The notes under the pieces: model-generated
Told to the model about the DNA's origin: nothing
Databases searched by the model: none
Seen by the model: the letters and a program-made list of their open reading frames with translations, nothing else
Made by a program: the position numbers and the translations under genes
From: an uncultured Aquimarina sp.
GTDB lineage: Bacteria; Bacteroidota; Bacteroidia; Flavobacteriales; Flavobacteriaceae
Assembly (NCBI GenBank): GCA_937958985.1
Contig: CALGLV010000011.1
Span: forward strand, 17,870 to 81,869
Direction: 5' to 3'
Length of the DNA stretch: 64,000 nt
Shown: positions 24,685-34,373 of the stretch, piece by piece
Layout of the letters: every line of letters starts with the position of its first letter
Position numbering within the stretch: position 1 is the first letter of the stretch

Positions 24685-27080
24685 AAAGTATAATTTGCCG
24701 CAGCGACAAAGTTAATTCCTGGCGCAGATATTCCCGAGGAAAAAGGCCTATAGCGTTGGTCTGTTATGTTTTCCAGTGCCGTTGTAAATTTAATGTGATT
24801 GTTTATAGTGTAACTACCTCTAATATTTAAGGTGTACCAACTTGGTAAAAAAGGATTTCCATTTTTATCCCTTGCATAAATGTCAACCTTTAACTGTTCT
24901 GAAGGAGCAAGTTCATTAAAACGAAACCCCTGATTAAAGTCTGAAAACAAATCAATTTCCCATTTAGATAAAGTATATTTTAAATGAATATTTCCAAAGC
25001 CAGGAGGTACATGGCGAACATTTGTTTTAAAACCGCTTGAAAGTATTTCTTCTCCCTTGGTTAAGCTATACAAAGCATTAATAGTAAGGTTTTTTGCAAT
25101 AGGGATTTCTCCCGAAAATTCAAATCCGTAAATTCTAGATCTATTACTATTTTGTATTGCGAAAACAGTACTTTCCTCTCCTCTAAAAAGAATGCTTTCC
25201 TGTCCGTTAAAATTAAAGTTGTCTTTTGTTAAAGCATCTTTTAAAAAGGTGTTGTATGCGGTTAATGAAAATTTATACTTGTTTTTTTTGTATAAAGCGC
25301 TAAATGAAAAATTATAAGCTAATTCGGGCTTTAGGTTAGGATTGGGTACGGTAATAGATCCAGGTTCGGAATCGCTAAAAATTTTACCAATATCATCAAT
25401 ATTTGGGGCACGAAAAGCGGTGTTAATATTTCCTTTAAAAGATATTGTAGAGTTTAATTGGTAGGTGTTGCCTAGGCTCCAGGTAAATGCTTGTACATTT
25501 AAAGAAGCATCATCAAAAGGAAACTCTAGTTCAGGCTCTTTAAAGTTAGCATTTAATTGTACTTGATTAAATCGAATACCCGCAGAAATATTTAATGATT
25601 GGCTCAATTCCCAATTCATAGCAGTGTAAATACCTAGAGACCTCCAATAAGAATTATCGGGATACCTTGTGGCAATATTCAATAGTCTTTCTTGGGTGTT
25701 TATATTAGTTGTTGAAGCATCACTGTGAATCCTGTTTGCAGCAAACTCTCCACCGTAATTTATTTTTATATGATGAAATATCTTTCTAGCGTCTAAATTT
25801 AAGGTGTATACATCTAATTTTTCGGTGTTGTTGTTTCGTATGGAAGAATTGAAGTTTCGGGTATTTCTACTTTCTTCGAAATACTGATAGGAACTAGAAA
25901 GTTTTATGCCATCAGTAAGAAGTGATTTTTTATTATAAGAAATAGTTTGTAACCCCATAAACCATCTTTGCGGTCCATAAAACCACTCGGCACTTCTAAA
26001 TTGACCGTTTCTTTTTCTTTGAAGCCTATCATATCGATCAAAATCAGAGGTTGTTGTATAGATTATTTGAGCATCAAAACCCCATTTTTTATTAGGCTGG
26101 TAAGTGATTTTTTGAAGAAAATTGTATTGACTGTATCCTGATGAAACCTGCTTTTTTGGATTTTTGTTAGCAACTACGGAATCTACGCCGTTGTTAGTAA
26201 CCACAAAAGTAGTTCTTAAAAAATCGTCAGGGCCATTACTACCTTGTATTAAATCATCAAAACTGCTAAATGAAAAACTAGAGACCGAAGCAATTTTTTT
26301 AAAAGCCAAATTAACATCAGCATGCGCGGTCTTTTCTGAATTAGCAGTTGAGGTTCTATAAAAAAGATTACCGCTTACTGTTTTATTGGCTTCAGACTTG
26401 ATTTCAGGAGATAATGTTTTGAAATTTAAAGTCCCACCAATGGCATCGCTACCGTAAATTACAGAGCCAGGACCAAGAATTATTTCAGCACTTTCCAATG
26501 AAAGTGGATCTATCGAAATAATATTTTGCAAGTTTCCGCTTCTAAAAATAGCATTATTCATGCGAACACCATCCACAGAAATTAAAAGTCTATTGGTAGA
26601 GAAGCCTCTAATAATAGGGCTGCCTCCTCCTTGTTGACTTTTTTGCACAAATACGCTAGCTGTCTTGGCTATAGCATCGGCTGTCGTTTGAGGATTTGTT
26701 TTGTGAATATCGTTTTTTCGAATACTGCTAATTTTTTTAGAAATTTGTCGTTTAGGTTGTTTCCACTTAGTGTTTGAAATAACAACTTCTTCTAAAGATT
26801 CTACTACAGATAAATATACTTTGTTGTTTTGCAATACAATTGATTTGCTAGAAATTGTAGTAGGTTCAAAACCAATTGATTTAAAAATGAATTTTTCTGA
26901 GGTATTTGATAAATCCAACTCAAACTCTCCTTTAGTGTTAGGTTGAATATTGGCCCCCGTATTTTTAATAACAACAACATTAAAAAGAAGCTCCTTAGTA
27001 TTCAAATGATATACTCTAACAATTTGAGCGTTCGCTAAAATTGGCAGTATAAAAAAAAGCGAAAAAATAAATTTCTTCAT
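24681..27080 (-). CDS. TonB-dependent outer-membrane receptor
   Basis: A 799-residue receptor with signal peptide (1-18), a carboxypeptidase-like regulatory domain (about 20-95), a plug domain (about 110-220) with SIRKNDIHKTNPQTTADAIA, RGFSTNRLLISVDGVRM and ILGPGSVIYGSDAIGGTLNF, then a beta-barrel ending in NFVAAANYTF with a C-terminal phenylalanine. The plug resembles receptors of the heme/haemoglobin or siderophore class. No heme-uptake gene, TonB energiser or siderophore gene lies nearby, so substrate cannot be told. It ends in an overlapping-stop arrangement with the plus-strand lipoprotein gene. Confidence 0.92.
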   Translation of the reverse strand: MKKFIFSLFFILPILANAQIVRVYHLNTKELLFNVVVIKNTGANIQPNTKGEFELDLSNTSEKFIFKSIGFEPTTISSKSIVLQNNKVYLSVVESLEEVVISNTKWKQPKRQISKKISSIRKNDIHKTNPQTTADAIAKTASVFVQKSQQGGGSPIIRGFSTNRLLISVDGVRMNNAIFRSGNLQNIISIDPLSLESAEIILGPGSVIYGSDAIGGTLNFKTLSPEIKSEANKTVSGNLFYRTSTANSEKTAHADVNLAFKKIASVSSFSFSSFDDLIQGSNGPDDFLRTTFVVTNNGVDSVVANKNPKKQVSSGYSQYNFLQKITYQPNKKWGFDAQIIYTTTSDFDRYDRLQRKRNGQFRSAEWFYGPQRWFMGLQTISYNKKSLLTDGIKLSSSYQYFEESRNTRNFNSSIRNNNTEKLDVYTLNLDARKIFHHIKINYGGEFAANRIHSDASTTNINTQERLLNIATRYPDNSYWRSLGIYTAMNWELSQSLNISAGIRFNQVQLNANFKEPELEFPFDDASLNVQAFTWSLGNTYQLNSTISFKGNINTAFRAPNIDDIGKIFSDSEPGSITVPNPNLKPELAYNFSFSALYKKNKYKFSLTAYNTFLKDALTKDNFNFNGQESILFRGEESTVFAIQNSNRSRIYGFEFSGEIPIAKNLTINALYSLTKGEEILSSGFKTNVRHVPPGFGNIHLKYTLSKWEIDLFSDFNQGFRFNELAPSEQLKVDIYARDKNGNPFLPSWYTLNIRGSYTINNHIKFTTALENITDQRYRPFSSGISAPGINFVAAANYTF

Positions 27081-27081
27081 A

Positions 27082-27801
27082 CTAACTAAATAATTCTTGA
27101 ATTACGGTTAGGGATTTTGGTTTTTTAAAGCCATCCATGTGCAGAGAAAAGTAAAGCATTAAATTTTCTAGCAGCCTTAAACGATCAAATTTAGAAATTA
27201 ATAAGTTAGGTAAATTATCAAGTTTTGTTTCCATTAAAGCTAAAAAAGCTATTAATTCTTCGTTTTCAATACAATAACCAGATTTAGAGGCAACCTCAAA
27301 TTTACCGTCAGCTAAATTAAATTGCGGCAAACTATTGTTGCAATTATCTGGAAAAAACCCTAAAAATAGGCTTAGGTGCAGTAAGAAATAATGAGGAAAA
27401 AGCGTGGGTTTTTCACTTTGATCGAGCCAATATATAGTTTTTTTTAAAAATGAAAATAACTCTTCATCGGGTTGATTGTCTATCAATACTTGATTTAAAA
27501 TTTCAGAAATAAAAGAGGAAATACATCCTTTAATAATATTGGTGTGTAAAGATGTAAAATGTAATACGGGTTTTACCTCTTTAAGTCGAGCTAGTGAATT
27601 TTTATTATTGTGAATAGCATCGACTTCTAATAAAGATAATGGCTGAAAAAAAGAACTTCTAATTTTTCCTTTTCTCGATTTTAACACGCCTCTAATTAAG
27701 TACGAGTGAATACCTTCTTTCTGAGTATACAGTTTTACAATTAAATCAGCTTCTCCATAGCGTATACTATGAATTACTAAAGCTTCCGTTTTTAATTGCA
27801 T
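27082..27801 (-). CDS. recO: DNA repair protein RecO
   Basis: A 239-residue RecO. Residues 1-80 form the OB-fold N-terminal domain (TEALVIHSIRYGEADLIVKLYT, GVLKSRKGKIR), followed by the helical C-terminal domain (about 80-239). RecO binds single-stranded DNA and SSB and helps load RecA in gap repair together with RecR. The zinc-finger cysteines found in some RecO proteins are not obvious here. Its ATG shares one base with the porZ stop (TAATG), indicating translational coupling with the T9SS gene porZ. Confidence 0.92.
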   Translation of the reverse strand: MQLKTEALVIHSIRYGEADLIVKLYTQKEGIHSYLIRGVLKSRKGKIRSSFFQPLSLLEVDAIHNNKNSLARLKEVKPVLHFTSLHTNIIKGCISSFISEILNQVLIDNQPDEELFSFLKKTIYWLDQSEKPTLFPHYFLLHLSLFLGFFPDNCNNSLPQFNLADGKFEVASKSGYCIENEELIAFLALMETKLDNLPNLLISKFDRLRLLENLMLYFSLHMDGFKKPKSLTVIQELFS

Positions 27802-30089
27802 TAGCGTACAATTAGCAGTTTACCCACTTTAGTTTCCGTTTGATCTTCACTGGTAATAAGGACTAAATAAACCCCTGAGGCCACTTTATTTCCGCTAAAA
27901 GATTGGGTATTCCATTCAATTAAACCACTACCAGCGCCATTTATTACGGGGTTTTGATCTTCAAAAACTAAATTGCCCTCAATATCAGTAATTTTTACAT
28001 TCGCTCCGGGTGTTAAACCTTCGATTCTAACGGTTACATCTCCGTATTCTGGGCGCACAGGGTTTGGGAAAATTTTAAGTTGATTTAAGTTTTCCTGAGA
28101 TTCAATAGTTTCAGATCTAAATTCAACAATACCCTTAGTGGAGCCTATAAATACGGAACCTGTAGAATTGTCTATACTTAGGGTTTGAATTTCGTTAGAA
28201 GGTAAAGGGGAATTAGCACTGGTAAAATGTCTTAAGGTTTCTTGCCCATCTGCTGAAAATTGAAACACACCAGATCCTGAAGTTGCTACCCACTTGTTAT
28301 TATCGGCATCTACTATAATTTTACTTATAAATTGATCAACTAATAGTTCTTGAGGAATTCCATCGTCTAAAAAAATTATAGATTCTGCTTCTAATTGAGC
28401 GCCAGGCTCAAATAATTGATCTGGATTAGGAATAACTCTTAAGCCTCGGTTTGTACCAAACCATAGTTCACCATCATTATCAAAGGCTAAAGTACGTACG
28501 GTTACAAATGGAACATTGTTTTCCTCGTCATCTGACAAAGAAACTATGTTTTTTGTACTTCTATTAATTCCTACAACACCACCAGTTCTAGTAGCTAAAA
28601 AAATGTTTCCGCGGTCACTAAAAGCAATATCTGCAGATCTAAAATCTCTCATAATACCATTTAAATCCACATCATCACTTGTTGGTCCAGATGTCGAAAG
28701 GCGTTTAATTAAAATTTCATTATCATGGTTGGTAAACCAAAGGTTTCCATCGTCTGCAAATTCAAGAGCTAGTACTGGAGAGGTAGTTCTAGTTGGTCTA
28801 ACTTCTATATTGCTGTTTTCTGATGTAAAATTTTCAAATGTATTATTAGTTTCGTCGTACCTTAAAATTCCATCTAAAAAGCTACTAAAATAAACCTCAT
28901 TTCTGTTTTCTGGATTTATGGCAATACCTACAAGGCGCCTAGAATTATATGCATCAAAAGGAATATTTGTCCATTCGTTATTTCGTAATCTAGATATTCC
29001 ATTATCAACACTTGGAGTATTATCGTTATAGGTAATCGATAGAGTTCCATAGACAACCCATAAATCTCCTTGTGAAGCTTCAATTGAAAACGGACTATTA
29101 TTTAGAGGCCCTTCGGGTATAATTGATACAGGATTACTTAAGTTAAAATCAGCAGTTTTTTGAAGCCCTATTTCTTTTTGTAAAAAGAAGAATTCATCAT
29201 CTACAAGTTGAAAATTAGATAGCTGATTAACCAAAGGTTCTTGAAAAGGTATAGTTTGGGAAATTTCGAAATTAGTATTTAAAATAACGAGTTTTTCATT
29301 AAATGAAACTAATAACCGATTTCCAGATGTTGAGTAGCTTGTAATGTTTGAAGAGTCGGTATATACGGATTCAAAGATTACACCATTATATCTAAAAATA
29401 GAATTACCACTACGAGCAATTAGTTGTCCTGAGAATGTGATATAGTCCTCGAAAATAGTTGGTTGAATTGGATCCCAGTTACTAAATTGAATTAAATTCT
29501 GATCTCTTTTATTACCTATAAATGAACCTCTATTGGCTATAGAAGTTATAATAAAATCACCTATTATGCCCACGCCCACAATGTCACTAACTACCCCAAG
29601 GGAGTCGCTTAGTAAGTAAGTATTTCTAAAAACATTAGCCTCTAAGTCATATTCTACAACTCCAAATCCTGTAGCAATATATAGAATAGTATCATCTACA
29701 AAAAAAGCATTGATTTTAATTTGATCAGGAGGGAAATTTATTTGCCTTGTAATATCGTTTAAAGAAGTAATTTGATTGTTATTTTCATCAATTATTTCAA
29801 TAAGGCCGTTACCAAAACCTACAACAATTAAGCCGCGATCATCAATATATTCTATTACACTAATGTCTTCGGCTGACAGTCCGTTAACGGTGGTGAATTG
29901 CGTATTGGTATTTTGAGCAATTGAATGTATGAATATAGAATTGTTTGCAGCAGCATAAATATTTGTATCCGAGGATGCTACGGCGACTATATTATTATAC
30001 GAAAAATGACTTTTCCAGTTTCTGCTAAAATCTTGATTCCATACTATTTGATGAATCAGAAATACAAAGAATGAAATTTTACGAAACAT
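27801..30089 (-). CDS. porZ: type IX secretion system protein PorZ
   Basis: A 762-residue secreted protein: signal peptide (1-18), then two seven-bladed propeller-like regions (about 30-640; repeated GLSAEDISVIEYIDDRG, NGLIEIIDENN and FDNDGELWFGTN motifs), an intermediate region, and a C-terminal T9SS type A sorting domain (about 685-762: KIFPNPVRPEYGDVTVRIEG, ITDIEGNLVFEDQN, ASGVYLVLITSEDQTETKVGKLLIVR). PorZ of P. gingivalis has the same propeller plus CTD layout; it sits on the outer membrane and supports the attachment complex that adds anionic LPS to clients. It is upstream of recO and overlaps it by one base; recO-porZ adjacency is common in Bacteroidota. The identity is inferred from architecture and context. 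Confidence 0.85.
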   Translation of the reverse strand: MFRKISFFVFLIHQIVWNQDFSRNWKSHFSYNNIVAVASSDTNIYAAANNSIFIHSIAQNTNTQFTTVNGLSAEDISVIEYIDDRGLIVVGFGNGLIEIIDENNNQITSLNDITRQINFPPDQIKINAFFVDDTILYIATGFGVVEYDLEANVFRNTYLLSDSLGVVSDIVGVGIIGDFIITSIANRGSFIGNKRDQNLIQFSNWDPIQPTIFEDYITFSGQLIARSGNSIFRYNGVIFESVYTDSSNITSYSTSGNRLLVSFNEKLVILNTNFEISQTIPFQEPLVNQLSNFQLVDDEFFFLQKEIGLQKTADFNLSNPVSIIPEGPLNNSPFSIEASQGDLWVVYGTLSITYNDNTPSVDNGISRLRNNEWTNIPFDAYNSRRLVGIAINPENRNEVYFSSFLDGILRYDETNNTFENFTSENSNIEVRPTRTTSPVLALEFADDGNLWFTNHDNEILIKRLSTSGPTSDDVDLNGIMRDFRSADIAFSDRGNIFLATRTGGVVGINRSTKNIVSLSDDEENNVPFVTVRTLAFDNDGELWFGTNRGLRVIPNPDQLFEPGAQLEAESIIFLDDGIPQELLVDQFISKIIVDADNNKWVATSGSGVFQFSADGQETLRHFTSANSPLPSNEIQTLSIDNSTGSVFIGSTKGIVEFRSETIESQENLNQLKIFPNPVRPEYGDVTVRIEGLTPGANVKITDIEGNLVFEDQNPVINGAGSGLIEWNTQSFSGNKVASGVYLVLITSEDQTETKVGKLLIVR

Positions 30090-30117
30090 AGTTTTGAGCT
30101 TTAGAATTTACAAGAGC

Positions 30118-30582
30118 TTACAACGCTTTTTTTAAGGCTAAAATATAACCTAAGTGTATTCCTTCATGGAAATTATTAAAATTGAATGCATGGCTTATAG
30201 ATTGTAGTTCAAATCCAGTACTTGTCATGTAATTGGAATACTCCTTAAATATATTTGCGTCAATGTCTTTCTCTGTTTGTTCGATGGTTGAAAATAAAAA
30301 ATCCTTTAATTGAATTAATTCATTTTCGTTAGCATCGCGTTTTGTTGAAGTCCCTTTTTTGTATAGTTCAATCCATTCTTCAGGAATATTTTTTTCTAAC
30401 CCACTTAAGCCATAAACCAAAAGTTGTTGTGTAACAACTACGTGAGCAATATTCCAAAATAAGTTATTACTAAAACCTTCGGGAATTTCATTTAATTTTT
30501 CAAGCGTATAATGGTTTAGTATTTTAGCTAATGCCTTACGATTGATTTTTGTGATTTCGAGTGCGTTTTTTAAATCTTCCAT
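30118..30582 (-). CDS. DinB-like four-helix-bundle protein
   Basis: A 154-residue protein of the DinB/YfiT superfamily of metal-binding four-helix bundles. A putative His triad is visible in the helices: NIAHVVVTQQ near residue 47, and the C-terminal FNNFHEGIHLGYIL near residues 138-143. The fold is clear; members are thought to be metalloenzymes, including some thiol-S-transferases, but the reaction is unknown here. It is a single gene with its own promoter element. Confidence 0.85.
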   Translation of the reverse strand: MEDLKNALEITKINRKALAKILNHYTLEKLNEIPEGFSNNLFWNIAHVVVTQQLLVYGLSGLEKNIPEEWIELYKKGTSTKRDANENELIQLKDFLFSTIEQTEKDIDANIFKEYSNYMTSTGFELQSISHAFNFNNFHEGIHLGYILALKKAL

Positions 30583-30601
30583 AGAATAACGAATTTAATA
30601 T

Positions 30602-30609
30602 CAAAAATA
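30602..30609 (-). promoter_or_regulatory. -7 promoter element for the DinB-like gene
   Basis: The minus strand reads TATTTTTG, matching TAnnTTTG, 19 bases upstream of the start codon. Confidence 0.45.
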
Positions 30610-30666
30610 TGTTTTTTCTGCCGGATTTCGTTTTCCTTTGTTATTAAATACTAATAAGCATTTGTA

Positions 30667-31026
30667 ATGATTAAAAAAGTATACTATTTAAGTACTTGCA
30701 GCACCTGTAAGCGTATTATAAAAGAATTAAACTTAACAGAAGGCTTTGAACTTCAAAATGTAAAAGACCAGCCTATATCTGAAGTTGAATTGGATAGTTT
30801 AGTTAAATTTAGCGGGAGTTATGAGAGCTTACTAAATCGCAGATCTGTTCTTTACAGAGAAAGAAAATTAAAAGAACAAAAATTATCAGAAGAAGATTAT
30901 AAGGCCTTAATTTTAGAACATTACTCTTTTTTGAAACGTCCAATAATACAGGTAGATGAAATTTATTTTATAGGAAATTCAAAAAAAACTGTTGAAACCG
31001 CAAAAGAATTTATAGAAAATTTATAA
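30667..31026 (+). CDS. ArsC/Spx family thioredoxin-fold protein
   Basis: A 119-residue protein of the ArsC/Spx family, with the redox motif CSTCK (C11, C14), the switch region SVLYRERK and a downstream SFLKRPIIQVDEI containing the family's RP element. Family members are glutaredoxin-linked arsenate reductases or RNA-polymerase-binding Spx regulators. The nucleophilic cysteine is present but the substrate is unclear; I call it ArsC-like rather than arsC. Its stop overlaps the EamA transporter start by one base (TAATG), so these genes are likely one unit. Confidence 0.88.
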   Translation: MIKKVYYLSTCSTCKRIIKELNLTEGFELQNVKDQPISEVELDSLVKFSGSYESLLNRRSVLYRERKLKEQKLSEEDYKALILEHYSFLKRPIIQVDEIYFIGNSKKTVETAKEFIENL

Positions 31027-31910
31027 TGACAAAACGCCAATTAGCACTTATAGCCGCTAGTTTTGTAGCTTTATTTTATGCTGCGAACTACAGTGTAGCA
31101 AAAGGTGTGATGCCTCATTATGTTAAGCCTTTCGGCTTTATATTGTTTAGGGTTACAGGAGCCTGTTTGCTGTTTTGGATAGTTGGTATTTTTGGCCCAA
31201 AAGAAAAAATTGAAAGGAAGCATTATCCTCGAATATTTTTCGGTGCTTTTTTTGGAATGGCACTTAATATGCTCGCCTTTTTTTACGGATTAAATTTAAC
31301 TACGCCCATAAACGCTTCTGTAATGATGGTGATGGCACCTATAATTACATTTATTTTGGCGGTAATTTTTTTAAAAGAAAGATTACAAATTAGGCGAATT
31401 ATAGGATTGGTTATTGGTGTAATTGGAGCTGTAGTTATGATAGTTTACGGAAAAGGAAATGCAGAGAATGCGCCTAATCCAGGATTAGGAAATTTCCTAA
31501 TTTTTATAAACGCTTCAGCTTTTGCAGCTTATTTAGTAATAGTTAAAAAACTTACTCGTTTATATCATCCATTTACATTTATAAAGTGGATGTACACTTT
31601 AGGCGTATTAATGGTATTGCCTTTTGGATTAAATCAGGTTTTGGAAATGCCTTTTGAAACCATTCCCCCTTCAGGATATTTAAGTATTGCCTACGTTGTT
31701 GTGTTTGTAACTTTTGGGACTTATTTATTAAATATTTTTGCTGTAAAAACACTAAAACCCACAACTGTAGCAGTGTTTATATATTTTCAGCCTTTTTTAG
31801 CATCTTTGTTTGCAACCTTTTTAGGAACAGATTCGATTGATTCTACTAAAATAATTGCAGCATCTTTAATATTTGTAGGGGTTTACTTGGTAAGTACCAA
31901 GTCTAAATAA
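31026..31910 (+). CDS. EamA/DMT superfamily transporter
   Basis: A 294-residue inner-membrane protein with ten predicted helices arranged as two EamA halves (about 5-140 and 150-290). The internal repeats are recognisable: ANYSVAKGVMP at the start and PINASVMMVMAPIITFILAVIFLKERLQIRRIIGLVIGVIGAVVM, then KPTTVAVFIYFQPFLASLFATFLGTDS. Such transporters export or import metabolites by antiport or uniport. Substrate is unknown. It overlaps the ArsC-like gene by one base and precedes a phosphoethanolamine-transferase-like gene by 8 bases. Confidence 0.92.
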   Translation: MTKRQLALIAASFVALFYAANYSVAKGVMPHYVKPFGFILFRVTGACLLFWIVGIFGPKEKIERKHYPRIFFGAFFGMALNMLAFFYGLNLTTPINASVMMVMAPIITFILAVIFLKERLQIRRIIGLVIGVIGAVVMIVYGKGNAENAPNPGLGNFLIFINASAFAAYLVIVKKLTRLYHPFTFIKWMYTLGVLMVLPFGLNQVLEMPFETIPPSGYLSIAYVVVFVTFGTYLLNIFAVKTLKPTTVAVFIYFQPFLASLFATFLGTDSIDSTKIIAASLIFVGVYLVSTKSK

Positions 31911-31918
31911 TAATAAAC

Positions 31919-33499
31919 ATGAGTTCTAGTGTAAAGCATCAAATTAAGATAACTATTGTTTTGGTACTATTTCACATATTTATCTACGCCATATTTGTTT
32001 TTTTTGAGCAAATTAATACTAAGGAAATCATAAAAGAAAGTATTTCTTTTATGATGGTAAATAGTGTTATTTTAAGTGTGGTTTTTTTAATTCCCGGAAT
32101 ACAATTTAGAAATATCATACTGTTTATTTCTAGTGCATTATTAATAGTCCTTTCTTTCATTAAGTTTAGTTTTTTACATCTGTACGATTCTAAAATTACA
32201 GATTCGGCATGGTTTATCATCTTTGAAACAAATACAGAGGAAATTATAGAATATTTTCAGAATTACTTTACGGGTAAAATCGCCTTGTTGTCTGTCGTTT
32301 ATTCTATAATGATAATTCTCTTTTTTAGGATATTTGTTTTTCAAAGAAAAACATGGTTAAAAGAATTAAAAACCAAATTATACACTAAGCTGATTTTAGT
32401 TTTAGTAGTGAGCTCTTATTTTTTTCAAAGTCCTCAACGTTTTTTGAATTATGATATTTTATACGGATTTTGTAATTCTATTGAGGGCTATCACCTTTAT
32501 AGAAAGCAGTTGAAAAACACATTAAGCAATAATTATTTACCACAGGGTGAAGCTGATAGTATGTGTTCGAATGATACGTTGCCAACAGTGCATGTTGTTG
32601 TGGTTGGAGAATCTCTAACAAATCATCATATGAGTTTATATGGCTATCCAAGAAAAACAAACCCAAAACTTGAAAACATAAAAGAAGAGTTGCTAATATT
32701 TAAAAATGTAGTGAGTCCCCATGCTTATACTATTGAATCTTTGTCAAAGGTATTAACCATGGCTAGTACAGCAAATCCTAGTCCGAAAAACAATTTTTCA
32801 ATAATTCAATTAGCAAATGAAATTAATTTTGAAACCTATTGGATTTCAAACCAAAAACCAGTGGGCATATGGGAAAATTTAACGACCATTACAGCCACTG
32901 CATCAAAAAATAAATATTGGTTGCAAACAAAGGATTTTAAAACTCGAATTGAAGATGAATCAGTATTGCCTGTTTTAGCAAGGGTTTTAGAAGAACCAGC
33001 GGAAAATAAAGTAATTTTTGTTCATCTTATGGGGGTTCATGGAGCTTATGAAAAAAGATACCCCAAAACATATAATTACTTTGCCGATAAACCTCCAATA
33101 CTATTTTTAGAGACTGATGAGGCTGTGAATATGATAAATGAATATGATAATGCTGTGAGATATAACGATTATATATTACATTCGGTTATATCAATGGTGA
33201 AGACTAAAAATAAGAGTAGTATGGTTACTTATTTTTCGGACCATGGAGAGGAAGTGTATGAGGAAATTGATTTTATTGGACATAACGAAGATATAGGAAG
33301 TAGTGCAATGTTTGACGTGCCATTACTGTTTTGGTTTTCAGAAAAATATATTGATCAGAATCAATTAAAAATAGAGGCCTTAAGGAGGCATGAATATAGA
33401 AAATACAACTTAGAGGATTTTCCGCATACTTTTGCTGATATATTAAAGATTAGGTCAAATAAATTGAACAATAAGAAGAGTATTTTAAATCCAAATTAA
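31919..33499 (+). CDS. phosphoethanolamine transferase-like sulfatase-fold protein (EptA family)
   Basis: A 526-residue protein with five N-terminal membrane helices (about 10-30, 42-60, 64-90, 120-142, 155-172) and a periplasmic alkaline-phosphatase-fold domain. The motifs of the EptA/CptA family appear: VVVVGESLTNHHMSLYGYPR (E231), the nucleophile region SPHAYTIESL (T271), and FSDHGEE (D441, H442) with IGHNED (H455). Family members add phosphoethanolamine to lipid A or core sugars. The GESARRxHM of classical members reads GESLTNHHM here, a divergent variant. It follows the EamA gene closely and precedes a small GDPD-like protein. Probably an LPS-modifying enzyme; acceptor is unknown. Confidence 0.9.
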   Translation: MSSSVKHQIKITIVLVLFHIFIYAIFVFFEQINTKEIIKESISFMMVNSVILSVVFLIPGIQFRNIILFISSALLIVLSFIKFSFLHLYDSKITDSAWFIIFETNTEEIIEYFQNYFTGKIALLSVVYSIMIILFFRIFVFQRKTWLKELKTKLYTKLILVLVVSSYFFQSPQRFLNYDILYGFCNSIEGYHLYRKQLKNTLSNNYLPQGEADSMCSNDTLPTVHVVVVGESLTNHHMSLYGYPRKTNPKLENIKEELLIFKNVVSPHAYTIESLSKVLTMASTANPSPKNNFSIIQLANEINFETYWISNQKPVGIWENLTTITATASKNKYWLQTKDFKTRIEDESVLPVLARVLEEPAENKVIFVHLMGVHGAYEKRYPKTYNYFADKPPILFLETDEAVNMINEYDNAVRYNDYILHSVISMVKTKNKSSMVTYFSDHGEEVYEEIDFIGHNEDIGSSAMFDVPLLFWFSEKYIDQNQLKIEALRRHEYRKYNLEDFPHTFADILKIRSNKLNNKKSILNPN

Positions 33500-33598
33500 T
33501 TAGATCGCCATAATGTTTGAAGGGATAATCAGATGTTTTAAACAACTATTTAACAGGGATAAAGGATGCTGGAAAACAGTTAAATAATTCAAATTAGG

Positions 33599-34372
33599 AT
33601 GCTTCACTTATTCAAAAAAAATAAATCGATAATACTATTATTAATATCGGTATTAGTCTTCGTTTATTTGGTGTTGAGTTATCAAACAAATATTTTTAAA
33701 TATTTATTTCCTTCAAAGGTATGGGCGCACAGAGTAATTACGATTGATAAATACAAAGAAGTTCAAGGTGTTTTTAAGGGGGCAGAACTTGATTTGGTAT
33801 TCGATTTATCAAAAAACAATTTTGAGGTTAATTACCCTCCTTTAAAGTCTATTGGTTTGACTTTAGTTGATTTTTTAAAGCAAAAAAAAACATACAATAA
33901 CTTTAATATATGGCTTGATTTTAAAAACCTAAATAATTCTAATTACCGACAATCTGCCGAAAAATTGGAATCAATAGTTAGATTATTAAACATCAATTTG
34001 AAAAATATTATTGTTGAGTCAAAAAAGCCGTTTTTTTTAAAAGAATTTTCTAAAAAAGGATTCAAAACAGCGTATTATTTGCCTTCCAATATATCAATGT
34101 TTACATCAGAAGATATTGTAACCACATCCAAATTAATACAATCAACCAATGTAGATTTTATATCGTCCGATATTAAAGATTATTCTTTTATGAAAGAGTA
34201 TTTCCCAAAAACCAAAATTATAACTTGGGTTATCGATACGCCTAGATCTATAAAAAGCAGGTATAATTTGAAGCGATCTATCGTGAATTTTATAAGAACT
34301 TTTAGAGTTCTAAATGACAATAATGTAGAGGTTGTATTAGTTAAGTTTGTAGCAAGGTCAGGAAATAGATAA
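33599..34372 (+). CDS. membrane-anchored FAM151/GDPD-like TIM-barrel protein
   Basis: A 257-residue protein with a single N-terminal membrane helix (about 9-28). Motifs that recall glycerophosphodiester phosphodiesterases and FAM151 proteins: WAHRV (H44), GAELDL (E63, D65), a PP near 80, and NIWLDFKNL (D107), followed by ENIIVESKKPFFLKEF- and YFPKTKIITWVID-type strands. In true GDPDs the catalytic HD after the PV strand is a single H; here it reads NYPP, so it is closer to FAM151 proteins and may not have GDPD activity. It lies 99 bases after the EptA-like gene on the same strand and may act on lipid-linked glycerophosphate products. Its function is unproven. Confidence 0.65.
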   Translation: MLHLFKKNKSIILLLISVLVFVYLVLSYQTNIFKYLFPSKVWAHRVITIDKYKEVQGVFKGAELDLVFDLSKNNFEVNYPPLKSIGLTLVDFLKQKKTYNNFNIWLDFKNLNNSNYRQSAEKLESIVRLLNINLKNIIVESKKPFFLKEFSKKGFKTAYYLPSNISMFTSEDIVTTSKLIQSTNVDFISSDIKDYSFMKEYFPKTKIITWVIDTPRSIKSRYNLKRSIVNFIRTFRVLNDNNVEVVLVKFVARSGNR

Positions 34373-34373
34373 A

